A DNA stretch of 64,000 nt from Dyella_A sp035685805 (GTDB lineage Bacteria > Pseudomonadota > Gammaproteobacteria > Xanthomonadales > Rhodanobacteraceae), in NCBI RefSeq assembly GCF_035685805.1, contig NZ_DASSAB010000013.1, positions 18,948 to 82,947 on the forward strand, read 5' to 3'. Under the pieces are notes generated by a model. It made no database searches and was not told the DNA's origin. It saw only the letters and a list, made by a program, of their open reading frames with translations. Of this stretch, positions 49,204-58,204 are shown in pieces; position 1 is the first letter of the stretch; every line of letters begins with the position of its first letter. A program made the position numbers and the translations under genes.

Positions 49204-50343
49204 CTACAGCTTGTACGGACCCATCAGGTCCGGATCGATTTCCGGCTGCGGCGGCGGGGGCGGCGGTGTGTGACCGCTGGTGCCCGCCTGCTTGAGCTGG
49301 AATACGTAAGCGAGGATCTGCGCCACTGCGACGTACAGCGACGCGGGGATTTCCCGCCCCAGTTCCGTCGTTGCATACAAGGCGCGTGCCAACGGCGGCG
49401 ACTCCACCAGCGGAATGCGGTGGCCGGCCGCCACGGAGCGGATCTGCAGGGCCATCACGTCCATGCCCTTGGCGATCACGCGGGGCGCGCCGAAGCGGTT
49501 TTCGTCGTACTTGAGCGCCACCGCGAAGTGGCTGGGATTGGTCACCACCACGTCGGCGGTGGGCAGGTCCTGCATCATCCGGCGGCGCGCCATTTGGTGC
49601 TGCACCTGGCGTATGCGGCCCTTGAGCTCGGGATTGCCCTCGGTTTCCTTGGACTCGTCCTTGAGCTCCTGCTTGCTCATGCGCTGCTTCTTGTTGTGGT
49701 CGAACTTCTGGTAAAGGGCATCAATGCCGCCGATCAGCCCCAGCATGCAGCCGAAGGTGAGCGCGGCGCGCCCGAGCAGGCTGATCGACTCGGCAATGCC
49801 GAAGGCCACCGATCCCCGCCCGGTCGTCAATAATTCGCCTTGCCAGTGACGTAAAAGCAGCACCAGCGCGAAGCCGATCAGCACCAGCTTGAGCAGCGCC
49901 TTGCCCAGCTCCACCAGCCCGCGCATGGCGAAGATCTTGCCGAAGCCGGCGATGGGGTCGAGCCGCTCGAACTTCGGCTGCAGCGCCTGCGCACTGAAGT
50001 TGAGTCCGCCCAGCAGGATCGGCGCGGCCAGCGTGGCCAGCACGGTGTAGATCGCCACCGGCGCGAACAGCGCCATCGCCTCGTTCACCGCCAGGTGCAG
50101 GGCGCGCCCGGGCAGCGCCTCGGAAAACAGCGCCTCGCGGCTGTAGCTCAGGCCCAGCGTGTAGATGTTCTGCGCGTGCTTCATCGCCGCCGGCGCGTTG
50201 GACATCAACGCGAACACGCCGGCCAGCACCACCAGGGCGCCGGAGAGATCACGCGATCGGGGAACGTCGCCCTTCTCGCGCGCCTCCTTGAGTCGTTTTT
50301 CTGATGGCTGTTCGGTTTTTTCCTCGTCGCTGTCGTCCGACAT
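49204..50343 (-). CDS. flhB: FlhB, flagellar export switch protein (NPSH autocleavage variant)
   Basis: 379 residues. N-terminal EEKTEQPSEKRLKEAREKGDVPRSRDL signature, four membrane helices (about 34-210), and the cytoplasmic switch domain. The autocleavage site reads VVTNPSHFAVALKYDE with NPSH at 269-272 instead of the usual NPTH. It changes substrate specificity after hook completion together with FliK. Starts 4 bp after the fliR stop codon. Confidence 0.97.
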   Translation of the reverse strand: MSDDSDEEKTEQPSEKRLKEAREKGDVPRSRDLSGALVVLAGVFALMSNAPAAMKHAQNIYTLGLSYSREALFSEALPGRALHLAVNEAMALFAPVAIYTVLATLAAPILLGGLNFSAQALQPKFERLDPIAGFGKIFAMRGLVELGKALLKLVLIGFALVLLLRHWQGELLTTGRGSVAFGIAESISLLGRAALTFGCMLGLIGGIDALYQKFDHNKKQRMSKQELKDESKETEGNPELKGRIRQVQHQMARRRMMQDLPTADVVVTNPSHFAVALKYDENRFGAPRVIAKGMDVMALQIRSVAAGHRIPLVESPPLARALYATTELGREIPASLYVAVAQILAYVFQLKQAGTSGHTPPPPPPQPEIDPDLMGPYKL

Positions 50344-50347
50344 CGCC

Positions 50348-51118
50348 CTAGCCTCCGGCGAGATCGTGCATGAGCGACCAGGCGCTGTCGGTCAGCGACT
50401 CGAACGCGCCCGGCAGGCTGCGCAGCGACAGCCACAGCACCACGATGCCCAGCGACACCGTGATCGGAAAGCCCACTGCAAAGAGGTTCATCGAGGGCGC
50501 GGCGCGGCTGATCGCGGCAAAGCCGATGTTGACCACCAGCAGCGAGGTCACCGCCGGCAGCGCCACCCGCACGGCGCCGGAGAACAGGTGCACGCCGAAC
50601 ATCACGATGGCGTGCATCGCATTCGGCCCCATCAGTCCGCTGCCCGGCGGCAGCGTGCGGAAACTGTCTGCCAGCAGGGCCACCAGCTGCAGGTGGCCGT
50701 CCATCGCCAGAAAGATCAGCGTCACCATCACCATGTACAGCTGGCTGAGCACCGGCGTGCTGCCGCCGCCCTCGGGATTGACCACCTCGGAGAAGCCCAG
50801 GCTCATGCTCTGCGATACCAGCTGGCCGCCGAACGCCACCGCCTCGAACACCAGCTTGAGGATGAAACCGATCGACGCACCCACCAGCACCTGGCCGATC
50901 ATGGTGGCCACGCCCTGCGCGCTCATCGGGTCGATGGTGGCCGGCGACAGCGGTGCCAGCACCACGGTGAGCACCAGCACGATCGCCACGCGAATGCGCG
51001 CCGGCAGGGTCGGGTTGCCGAAGATCGGCGCCACCATCACCAGCCCGCCGACCCGGCCCATCGCCCACAGCAGCGAACCCACCCACTGCTGCAGCTGGGA
51101 CAGGTCCACCTCGGTCAC
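50348..51118 (-). CDS. fliR: FliR, flagellar export membrane protein
   Basis: 256 residues from GTG 51118, whose GTGA overlaps the fliQ stop. Six membrane helices, with GFILKLVFEAVAFGGQLVSQSMSLGF and FPITVSLGIVVLWLSLRSLPG typical of the FliR/SctT family. Part of the FliPQR export gate. Confidence 0.96.
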   Translation of the reverse strand: MTEVDLSQLQQWVGSLLWAMGRVGGLVMVAPIFGNPTLPARIRVAIVLVLTVVLAPLSPATIDPMSAQGVATMIGQVLVGASIGFILKLVFEAVAFGGQLVSQSMSLGFSEVVNPEGGGSTPVLSQLYMVMVTLIFLAMDGHLQLVALLADSFRTLPPGSGLMGPNAMHAIVMFGVHLFSGAVRVALPAVTSLLVVNIGFAAISRAAPSMNLFAVGFPITVSLGIVVLWLSLRSLPGAFESLTDSAWSLMHDLAGG

Positions 51119-51384
51119 TTGATCGCCCCCGGCAAGCCGGTGATCAGGTCGTGCGTGAAGCGCACCAGCGTGCGCAGCATCCACGGCCCCGTGATCAGCG
51201 CCACCGCCGCCATGGCGATCAGCTTGGGGATGAAGCTTAGGGTCATTTCGTTGATCTGCGTGGCCGCCTGGATCACGCCGATCAGCAGGCCCACAGCCAG
51301 CGCGGTGAGCAGCAGCGGCGCGGCCACCAGCATGGCGATGTACAGCGCGTGCTGGCCGAACTGGATGACGGACTCGGGCGTCAT
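51115..51384 (-). CDS. fliQ: FliQ, flagellar export membrane protein
   Basis: 89 residues with two helices (about 15-40 and 52-74) and the family motif AATQINEMTLSFIPKL. Part of the FliPQR export gate. ATGA overlap with fliP and GTGA with fliR. Confidence 0.97.
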   Translation of the reverse strand: MTPESVIQFGQHALYIAMLVAAPLLLTALAVGLLIGVIQAATQINEMTLSFIPKLIAMAAVALITGPWMLRTLVRFTHDLITGLPGAIK

Positions 51385-52223
51385 GTGTAGAAGCTCCCCG
51401 CCAGCGTGCCGATCAGCAGGGTCCACCCGTCGACCAGCACGAACAGCATGATCTTGAACGGCAGCGAGATGATCATCGGCGAGACCATCATCATGCCCAT
51501 CGACATCAGCACGCTGGCCACCACCAGATCGATGATCAGGAACGGGATGAACAGCAGGAAGCCCATCTGGAACGCGGTCTTCAGCTCGCTGGTGACAAAC
51601 GCGGGCATCGCCACGCGCAGCGGCACGTCGGCCTTGCTGGCGTAGGGCTTCTCGTTGGCCAGGTGGGTGAACATCTGCAGGTCCGCATCGCGGGTCTGGT
51701 CGAGCATGAAGCGCTTGAACGGGGCGGTGGCCGCGGGCAGCGCCTGCTCGGCGGTGAGCGTGCCGTCCATGTACGGCTTCACGCCGTCGGCGTAGGCGGT
51801 GTTGAGCACCGGCGACATCACGAACAGGGTCAGGAACAGCGCCAGCCCCAGCAGCACCTGGTTGGGCGGCGTGGACTGCGTGCCCAGCGCCTGGCGCAGG
51901 AAGCCGAGCACGATGATGATGCGGGTGAACGAGGTCATCATCAGCAGCACCGCCGGCAGCAGCGTCAGCACCGTCATCAGTGCCAGCACCTGCAGCGAGA
52001 GGGTCCAGCTCTGGCCGCCGCCGGGGGCGCTCTTCACCGTCAGTACGGGAATGCCGGCGCCGGAGCTCGGCAGCGAGGCGGGCATCGACATCGCCGGGGC
52101 AGTGGCTGCCGGCGGCGGTGCGGCGGCGGATTGCGGCGCGGCGTGCCCGAGCACCGGCAGCAATGCCAGGATCAGCAGCAGCGCGAGGCGCGAGAGTTCG
52201 AAGCGGGGGCGCAGCAGGGTCAT
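51381..52223 (-). CDS. fliP: FliP, flagellar export membrane protein
   Basis: 280 residues with a signal peptide (about 1-28) and a low-complexity Ala/Pro stretch before the conserved part. FliP signatures are SFTRIIIVLGFLRQALGTQSTPPNQVLLGLALFLTLFVMSP and FQMGFLLFIPFLIIDLVVASVLMSMGMMM. Core of the export gate. Overlaps fliO and fliQ by ATGA. Confidence 0.97.
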   Translation of the reverse strand: MTLLRPRFELSRLALLLILALLPVLGHAAPQSAAAPPPAATAPAMSMPASLPSSGAGIPVLTVKSAPGGGQSWTLSLQVLALMTVLTLLPAVLLMMTSFTRIIIVLGFLRQALGTQSTPPNQVLLGLALFLTLFVMSPVLNTAYADGVKPYMDGTLTAEQALPAATAPFKRFMLDQTRDADLQMFTHLANEKPYASKADVPLRVAMPAFVTSELKTAFQMGFLLFIPFLIIDLVVASVLMSMGMMMVSPMIISLPFKIMLFVLVDGWTLLIGTLAGSFYT

Positions 52224-52618
52224 GGCGTGCGCTTCCAGCGGGCCAGCAGTTCGCCGAAGGCCGGCACGGGGGCGGCCGGCGGCGGTGCGTCGTGGGCGGT
52301 ATCGATCTCGCCGTTGTAGACGTGCAGGGTGCGCATGCCGCCCTGCCCCACGCCGACCAGCAGGCGCTTGCCGTTGGCCTCGATCAGCAGCACGCGGTCG
52401 CGCGCGCCGATGGCCAGCGTTTCCACGCAGCGGATGCGCCGGCCACCCGGCGTGGCGCGGCCGGCCAGGCGCTTGCTCAGCCAGCCGGCGGCGAAGATCA
52501 GCGCGATGATGCCGGCCAGGCTGAGCACCACGCGCACCAGCTCGGCGCCGACGTTGATCTCCGGCGCGGCGGCGGCAGCCGGGGCGGCCAGGGCGAGAAC
52601 GGTGAGCATGTCGGTCAC
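52220..52618 (-). CDS. fliO: FliO, flagellar biosynthesis protein
   Basis: 132 residues from GTG 52618; ATG 52609 is an alternative. One membrane helix (about 30-50, VVLSLAGIIALIFAAGWLSKRL), then a small cytoplasmic domain with CVETLAIGARDRVLLIEANGKRLLVGV, the FliO/YscR-associated pattern. It assists FliP assembly. Starts 7 bp after the fliN stop codon. Confidence 0.92.
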   Translation of the reverse strand: MTDMLTVLALAAPAAAAAPEINVGAELVRVVLSLAGIIALIFAAGWLSKRLAGRATPGGRRIRCVETLAIGARDRVLLIEANGKRLLVGVGQGGMRTLHVYNGEIDTAHDAPPPAAPVPAFGELLARWKRTP

Positions 52619-52625
52619 GTCCGGC

Positions 52626-52949
52626 TCAGCGCAGCTTGCGCACGCGCTCGGCGGGGCTGATCACGTCGGTCAGGCGGATGCCGAACTTCTCGTTGATCAC
52701 CACCACCTCGCCGTGGGCGACCAGGGTGCCGTTGACGAACACGTCCAGCGGCTCGCCGGCGGCGCGGTCCAGTTCCACCACCGAGCCCTGGTTGAGCTGC
52801 AGCAGGTTGCGGATGCTGATGTGGGTACGGCCGACTTCCATCGCCAGCGTGACCGGCACGTCCAGGATCATGTCCAGGTTGACGTCCTGGCCGTCGAGAT
52901 GTTCCAGCGGGGCCCGTTCGGCGTGGGCAGCTTCGGGTGTGGCGCTCAT
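52626..52949 (-). CDS. fliN: FliN, flagellar motor switch protein
   Basis: 107 residues, essentially a SpoA/FliMN_C domain: LDMILDVPVTLAMEVGRTHISIRNLLQLNQGSVVELDRAAGEPLDVFVNGTLVAHGEVVVI. Forms the base of the C-ring with FliM and FliG. ATGA overlap with fliM. Confidence 0.97.
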   Translation of the reverse strand: MSATPEAAHAERAPLEHLDGQDVNLDMILDVPVTLAMEVGRTHISIRNLLQLNQGSVVELDRAAGEPLDVFVNGTLVAHGEVVVINEKFGIRLTDVISPAERVRKLR

Positions 52950-53962
52950 GAGTGGGTCTGCTCCGTGGAGAATTCGCTGTTGAGGCGCGCTTCGCGGCGG
53001 CCGGCGTGGGTTTGGTAACGGATGGCCTTGTGGCCGTTGGCCTGGCCGTAGCGGCCGCGGAAGATCGGCACGTCCTCGGCGAACACCGTGGTGAGCTCGG
53101 GCATCTGCACCGGGATCACGTCACCGGGCCGCAGCTGAAGGAAGTCGCCGATGGTCACCTGGGTTTCCAGCAGCAGCGAGGTCAGCTCCACCTCGGCGTC
53201 GAGCAGCTCCTCGCGGAGGTTCTCGGCCCAGCGGTCGTCACGGTCGACGCGGTCGCTCTGCACGCCGGCGTCCAGCAGCGCGCGGATCGGCTCCACCATG
53301 GCGTACGGCAGGGTCAGGTGGATCTCGCCGCCACCGCCATCGAGCTCCACGTGGAAGCGCGACACCACCACCGTCTCGGTGGGGCTGACGATGTTGGCGA
53401 ACTGCGGGTTGATCTCCGAATTGAGGTACTCGAACTCCAGCGGCAGCACCGGCGCCCAGGCCTCGGTCATGGCCTTGAACAGCTCCGTCAGCAGGATCTG
53501 GATCACGCGGTTCTCGGTGGGCGTGAAGTCGCGGCCCTCGATGCGCGCATGGAAGCGCCCGTCGCCACCGAAGAAGTTGTCGATCACCGTGAACACCAGG
53601 CGCGGCTCGAACACCGCCAGCGCGGTGCCGCGCAGCGGCTTGATGCGCACCAGGTTGAGGTTGCTCGGCACCGCCAGCCCGTGCACGTATTCGGCGAACT
53701 TGACCATCTTCACGCCCAGCACCGAGACCTCGCAGGTCTTGCGCAGCACGCTGAACACGCCGGTGCGGAAGTACCGGGCGAAGCGGTCGTTGACCATCTC
53801 CAGCGTGGGCAGGCGGCCGCGCACGATGCGGTCCTGCTGGGTGAAGTCGTACTGCAGCACCGCGTTGGGATCGAGCGGCTCGTCGGCGCCGGTTTCCACC
53901 GCGCCGCCTTCGACGCCGTCGAGCAGGGCGTCGATTTCATCCTGGGAAAGCAGGTCGCTCAT
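52946..53962 (-). CDS. fliM: FliM, flagellar motor switch protein
   Basis: 338 residues. N-terminal CheY-P-binding peptide LLSQDEIDALLDG (about 4-16), the middle CheC-like domain, and a C-terminal SpoA domain. It switches motor rotation on CheY-P binding. Starts 16 bp after fliL. Confidence 0.98.
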   Translation of the reverse strand: MSDLLSQDEIDALLDGVEGGAVETGADEPLDPNAVLQYDFTQQDRIVRGRLPTLEMVNDRFARYFRTGVFSVLRKTCEVSVLGVKMVKFAEYVHGLAVPSNLNLVRIKPLRGTALAVFEPRLVFTVIDNFFGGDGRFHARIEGRDFTPTENRVIQILLTELFKAMTEAWAPVLPLEFEYLNSEINPQFANIVSPTETVVVSRFHVELDGGGGEIHLTLPYAMVEPIRALLDAGVQSDRVDRDDRWAENLREELLDAEVELTSLLLETQVTIGDFLQLRPGDVIPVQMPELTTVFAEDVPIFRGRYGQANGHKAIRYQTHAGRREARLNSEFSTEQTHS

Positions 53963-53978
53963 GGCCGGACTCCCGCGC

Positions 53979-54476
53979 TCACTGCATCACGAAGCTGGTG
54001 AAATACAGCGCGTCGATGCCGGGCTTGCCGGTACGCTCGCTGATGATTTTCTGCACCGCGGCCAGCGCCTGCGCCTGCAGCTTCTGCTTGCCGGCGGCAT
54101 CGATCAGGCCGGCGTAGCTCTGCCCGCTGAAGAGCATCAGCAGCTCGTTGCGGATCACCGGCTGGGCCTCCTTGACGGTTTCCAGCGCGGCGGCGTCGTG
54201 GCTCATCACGGTGACGCCCACCTGCAGGTAGCGCACCGACTCGTCGTCACGGAAATTGACCACGAACGCCGGCTCCAGCGGCAGGAAGAACTCGGCTTTC
54301 TTTTCCGGCGCGGCCTTGGCCGCCTCGTCCGCGGGCGCCTTCTTGCCACCGAACACGGCGTACGCGCCAGCGCCGGCGCCCAGCAGCAGCACCACGGCAA
54401 TGATGGCGATCAGCCGCCCCCGCTTGGGGCCCGGCTTGGGCGCGGTGACGGTCAGATCCAGCTCGTCGTTTTCCAT
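53979..54476 (-). CDS. fliL: FliL, flagellar basal-body associated protein
   Basis: 165 residues. Short cytoplasmic N-terminus, one helix (about 22-44), and a periplasmic domain with FFLPLEPAFVVNFRDDESVRYLQVGVTVM. FliL supports stator function. First gene of the 16-kb operon, about 70 bp behind a sigma-54 type promoter. Confidence 0.95.
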   Translation of the reverse strand: MENDELDLTVTAPKPGPKRGRLIAIIAVVLLLGAGAGAYAVFGGKKAPADEAAKAAPEKKAEFFLPLEPAFVVNFRDDESVRYLQVGVTVMSHDAAALETVKEAQPVIRNELLMLFSGQSYAGLIDAAGKQKLQAQALAAVQKIISERTGKPGIDALYFTSFVMQ

Positions 54477-54544
54477 GAAACCCTCAGTCGAAGCACGTGA
54501 CAGGCCCGGCGCCGCGCAATGGCGGGCTCGGCTGAGGGGTCTTT

Positions 54545-54560
54545 AGCAAGCGCCATGCCA
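54545..54560 (-). promoter_or_regulatory. Sigma-54 type promoter for the fliL-to-cheW operon
   Basis: On the minus strand TGGCATGGCGCTTGCT: GG-N10-GC with TGGCA and TTGCT, matching the -24/-12 consensus TGGCAC-N5-TTGCW. About 69 bp upstream of fliL, in an otherwise empty 258-bp gap. Control by the flagellar activator FleQ/FlrA type is inferred from related genera. Confidence 0.75.
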
Positions 54561-54734
54561 CGGCGTGCAGGCGGCGTCACAACGGCGCCGCGGCGGGATG
54601 CAGAGGCCAGGCCGACGGCTGCCGCCACGGCGGCGGCAGTTTCTTGACGCGCGTCGGATCTCCCGCGTGTCGGCTTCGCGACGGCCCGCCGCGTCGCCGC
54701 AGCAACGGCGCCGGCGAACCGGCGCGGCGGCGGA

Positions 54735-55766
54735 TCAGGCGCCGTGCGGCAGGATCAGCATGGCGTCGCCGTAGGAGAAGAACCGGTAGCGCTGCGCCAC
54801 CGCGTGGCGATACGCCTCGAGCATGAACTCGCGCCCGGCCAGGGCCGACACCAGCATCAGCAGGGTCGACTGCGGCAGGTGGAAGTTGGTGATCAGCGCG
54901 TCGACGCTGGAAAACTTGTAGCCGGGGAAGATGAAGATCTGGGTTTCGCCGGCGAACGGGCGCAGCACGCCGTCGACGGTGGCGCTCTCCAGCGCCCGCA
55001 CCACCGTGGTACCCACCGCGATCACGCGGCCGCCGGCGGCGCGGGTGCGGCGGATCTGTTCCACCAGGTGCGCCCCGACGTTGAGCCACTCGCGGTGCAT
55101 GTGGTGGTCGGCGATGTTGTCTGCGCGCACCGGCTGGAACGTGCCCGCGCCCACGTGCAGCGTGACGTAGCCGAACTGCACGCCACCCTCGCGCAGCCGC
55201 TCGAGCAGCGGCTCGTCGAAGTGCAGGCCCGCCGTGGGCGCGGCCACCGCACCGGGTTCGCGCGCGTACACGGTCTGGTAGCGCTCCATGTCGCTGGCTT
55301 CGGCGCCGCGCTCGATATACGGCGGCAGCGGCATCTCGCCCAGTTTCAGCAGCAGCTTCTCCAGCGGTTCGGGCGACTCGAAGCGCAGCCGGAAGAAGCC
55401 CTCGTCGCGCCCCAGCACCACGGCGTGGCTGCCGTCGGCCAAGGCGATGCGCCCGCCCTCTTTCGGCTTCTTGCTCACGCCCAGCTGCACCGTGGCCTCG
55501 TGCGCGCCGGTGACGCGCTCGATCAGGATCTCCACCGCGCCACCGCTGTCCTTGCGCCCGTAGAGCCGCGCCGGCAGCACGCGGGTGTCGTTGAACACCA
55601 GCAGGTCGCCCGGCCGCAGGAAATCGGGCAGCTCGCGGAACAGGCGGTCTTGGCGGGTGCCTGCAGCGGCGTCGAGCAGCAGCAGCCGGCTGGCCGAACG
55701 CTCCGGCAGCGGCGACTGGGCAATCAGTTCGGGGGGCAGGTCGAAGTCGAAATCGGTCTTCTTCAC
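54735..55766 (-). CDS. queA: QueA, tRNA preQ1 ribosyltransferase-isomerase
   Basis: 343 residues, full length. Hallmarks: FDFDLPPELIAQSPLPERSASRLL at the start, DLLVFNDTRVLPARL, PTAGLHFDEPLLERL, YVTLHVGAGTFQPVR, and ITNFHLPQSTLLMLVSALAG near the end. It transfers the ribosyl part of SAM to preQ1 at the wobble position, making epoxyqueuosine. The usual partner tgt is not adjacent. A GATAAT-like -10 lies in a palindrome upstream (55790-55806). Confidence 0.98.
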   Translation of the reverse strand: MKKTDFDFDLPPELIAQSPLPERSASRLLLLDAAAGTRQDRLFRELPDFLRPGDLLVFNDTRVLPARLYGRKDSGGAVEILIERVTGAHEATVQLGVSKKPKEGGRIALADGSHAVVLGRDEGFFRLRFESPEPLEKLLLKLGEMPLPPYIERGAEASDMERYQTVYAREPGAVAAPTAGLHFDEPLLERLREGGVQFGYVTLHVGAGTFQPVRADNIADHHMHREWLNVGAHLVEQIRRTRAAGGRVIAVGTTVVRALESATVDGVLRPFAGETQIFIFPGYKFSSVDALITNFHLPQSTLLMLVSALAGREFMLEAYRHAVAQRYRFFSYGDAMLILPHGA

Positions 55767-56099
55767 GGGCGACGGCTGCTGGAGAGGGGTCGGCGATTAT
55801 CGCCGATCTGGCGCGGCGACTCGCCCGTCGCGGGTTTTCAGGGCCGGCATCCCGCCTCGGCGCTCTCGGCAGCGTGTGGGCAAGAGCGGCCGGCGCCTGT
55901 GCGTGGGTGGGGCGGCTGCAACAGGCGGCGGTCGCCGACAAACAGGCCGGGTGCAGCGATCGCAGAGCTCGGGTCCCAACGCCGCGACCGCCACCGCGGC
56001 CCGCTCCACGCCGGGACGAGGTGGCCGGCGGGCACGTCCCAGCCGCGCGCCACCTCGGCGGCAGGATGGGAGAATGCCCGGATGCCAAGGGACCTACCG
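55767..56099. other. Divergent intergenic region between queA and MATE gene
   Basis: 333 bp. Near queA there is a 17-bp palindrome TCGGCGATTATCGCCGA (55790-55806) whose minus strand contains GATAAT, so it may combine -10 box and operator for queA. The remaining sequence is G+C-rich without a recognisable gene. Confidence 0.45.
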
Positions 56100-57452
56100 A
56101 TGCCGTCACTGCGCCAGGGCTGGGCGCACCGCGCCACGCACGTCCGGGTCTGGCGCCTCGCCGCGCCGATGATCGCGTCCAACCTCACCGTGCCACTGGT
56201 GACGCTGGTGGACAGCGTGATGGCCGGGCACCTGGCGCACGCGGGCCAGCTCGGTGCGGTGGCGGTGGGCAGCGCGATCTACAGCCTGCCGATCTGGATC
56301 TTCGGTTTCCTGCGCATGGGCACGATCGGTTTTGCGGCGCAGGCCAGCGGCCGTGCGGACGGCGACGCGCTGCGCCGCCTGCTGGTGCAGGCCCTGCTGC
56401 TGGCGGTCGGGCTGGCCGGCGCCACCGTGCTGCTGGCGTGGCCGCTGCTCGGCCCGCTGCTGCACCTGATGAAGCCGTCGACCACGCTCGATGGACTCAC
56501 CCGCACCTACCTGCACGTGCGCCTGGTGGGGCTGCCGGCAGCACTGGCCAATGCGGCGCTGATCGGCTGGTTCCTCGGCATGCACAACGCGGGCATGGCG
56601 CTGCGGGTAACGGTGGTGACCAACGTGGTGAACATCGCGCTCAACGGGGTGTTCGTGCTCGGCCTGCATGCGGGCGTGCTCGGCATCGCGGCTTCGTCGG
56701 TGTGCGGCGAGTGGATCGGCACGCTGGTCGGGCTGACCGGCATTGCCGCGCAGCTGCGGCGCTACCCGGGCCGGCTGCCGTCGCACGCGCTGCGTCGCTG
56801 GGCGAGCTGGCGCCCGCTGATGGCCGTGAACCGCGACATCCTGATCCGCAGCCTTGCACTGCAGGGCGTGTTCTTCGCCGTCACCGTACTGGGCACGCGG
56901 CTGGGCGACAGCGTGGTCGCGGCAAACGCGCTGCTGCTCAACGGCCTGCTGCTTGCGGCATTTGCGCTGGACGGGCTGGCCAACGCGGTGGAGGCGCTCG
57001 CCGGCCACGCCGTGGGTGCGCGAGACCGCGTCGCACTGCGCCGCGCGCTGGTGGTGGCCGGCGGCTGGTCGCTGATCGGCAGCGCGCTGTTTGCGCTGTG
57101 CTTTGGCATGGCGGGACGGCTGTTCGTCGACCTGCAGACCGACATCACCCCGGTGCGCGAGATCGCCTACGGCTACCTGGCCTACCTCACCGCGCTGCCG
57201 CTGGTCGGCGTGTGGAGCTATCTGTACGACGGCTTGTTCGTCGGCGCCACCCGCGCCCGGGAAATGCGCGACGCGATGCTGGTCGCTGGCGTGGCTTTCG
57301 TCGTACTCGCGTTTGCATTGCGGGGATGGGGGAACCACGGCCTGTGGCTGGCCTTCCTCGGCTTCATGCTGGTGCGCGCAGGCACCATGGCGTGGATGGC
57401 CCGGCGGATCAGCCGGCGTGACGGCTGGATGGGCGCGCGGGCCGGCGGTTGA
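56100..57452 (+). CDS. MATE family multidrug/toxin efflux transporter (DinF/NorM-like)
   Basis: 450 residues from ATG 56100 (AGGGA 8 bases upstream); ATG 56082 is an alternative adding 6 residues. Twelve hydrophobic helices in two halves, with RLAAPMIASNLTVPLVTLVDSVMAGHL as the typical MATE start, and MAVNRDILIRSLALQGVFFAVTVLGTRLGDSVVAANALLLNGLLLAAFALDGLANAVEALAGHAVGARDR in the second half, characteristic of the DinF subgroup. Exports organic cations or other toxic molecules by Na+ or H+ antiport. Substrate unknown. Confidence 0.94.
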   Translation: MPSLRQGWAHRATHVRVWRLAAPMIASNLTVPLVTLVDSVMAGHLAHAGQLGAVAVGSAIYSLPIWIFGFLRMGTIGFAAQASGRADGDALRRLLVQALLLAVGLAGATVLLAWPLLGPLLHLMKPSTTLDGLTRTYLHVRLVGLPAALANAALIGWFLGMHNAGMALRVTVVTNVVNIALNGVFVLGLHAGVLGIAASSVCGEWIGTLVGLTGIAAQLRRYPGRLPSHALRRWASWRPLMAVNRDILIRSLALQGVFFAVTVLGTRLGDSVVAANALLLNGLLLAAFALDGLANAVEALAGHAVGARDRVALRRALVVAGGWSLIGSALFALCFGMAGRLFVDLQTDITPVREIAYGYLAYLTALPLVGVWSYLYDGLFVGATRAREMRDAMLVAGVAFVVLAFALRGWGNHGLWLAFLGFMLVRAGTMAWMARRISRRDGWMGARAGG

Positions 57453-57601
57453 TCCGACGCGGCGGGCGTCGCCCGCGCCGTGGCTGCGCAGCACGCCGCC
57501 CTGAAACACCCTCAGGTACGCCCCAATCGCCACGGGGAGAACGCCCGCCCTCGACGCTGGCCGGAAGCCCGGGCCAAGGCGCGCATGCCCGTCGACACCG
57601 C

Positions 57602-58204
57602 CTACAGCCAGCCCTTCTGCCGCGCCAGCCGATAGGCCTCGATGCGATTGGCCACGCCGAGCTTGCCGATCGCCTCGGACAGGTAGTTGCGCACGGTGCC
57701 GTGCGACAGGCTGAGCTGGGTGGCGATGTCGGCGGCGCTCTGTCCCTCGCCGGCCAGGCGCAGCACCTGGCGTTCGCGGTCGTTCAGCGGGTCGGCCTCG
57801 GACCAGGCATCCAGCGCCAGCTGCGGATCGATCGAGCGGCCGCCGCGGTGGACCATGCGCAGCGCCTCGGCCAGGTTTTCCGCCGGCGCGTCCTTGAGCA
57901 GGTAGCCGGACACGCCCGCCTCCAGCGCGCGGCGCAGGAAGCCGGGCCGGGCGAAGGTGGTGACGATGATCACCTTGATCGGCAGCTCCTGCCGGTCGAT
58001 GCGCTGGGCCAGCTCCAGTCCGGTGAGGCCGGGCATCTCGATGTCGGTAACCAGCACGTCGGGCTTGAGGCGCTGCAGCTCGCGCCAGGCTGCCTCGCCG
58101 TCGGCGGCGCTGCCGAGCACCTCGATGTCGCTTTCCAGGTTGAGCAGCGCGAACAGCGCGCCGCGCACCATCGCCTGGTCCTCGGCCAGCAGCACGCGGA
58201 TCAT
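57602..58204 (-). CDS. NarL/LuxR-type response regulator (DesR-like)
   Basis: 200 residues. Receiver domain (IRVLLAEDQAMVRGAL; acceptor in VLVTDIEMPGLTG; lysine in YLLKDAP) and C-terminal LuxR helix-turn-helix (LNDRERQVLRLAGEGQSAADIATQLSLSHGTVRNYLSEAIGKLG). Last gene of the ABC-kinase operon; overlaps the upstream kinase by ATGA. It probably controls the ABC exporter operon. Confidence 0.95.
   Translation of the reverse strand: MIRVLLAEDQAMVRGALFALLNLESDIEVLGSAADGEAAWRELQRLKPDVLVTDIEMPGLTGLELAQRIDRQELPIKVIIVTTFARPGFLRRALEAGVSGYLLKDAPAENLAEALRMVHRGGRSIDPQLALDAWSEADPLNDRERQVLRLAGEGQSAADIATQLSLSHGTVRNYLSEAIGKLGVANRIEAYRLARQKGWL

Noticed and set aside
45388..49833. Very long plus-strand frame (1481 codons) opposite flhB-flhA-flhF
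   Set aside because: Antisense shadow of high-G+C codon bias; its His/Gln/Arg-rich translation has no domain and it lies opposite certain genes.
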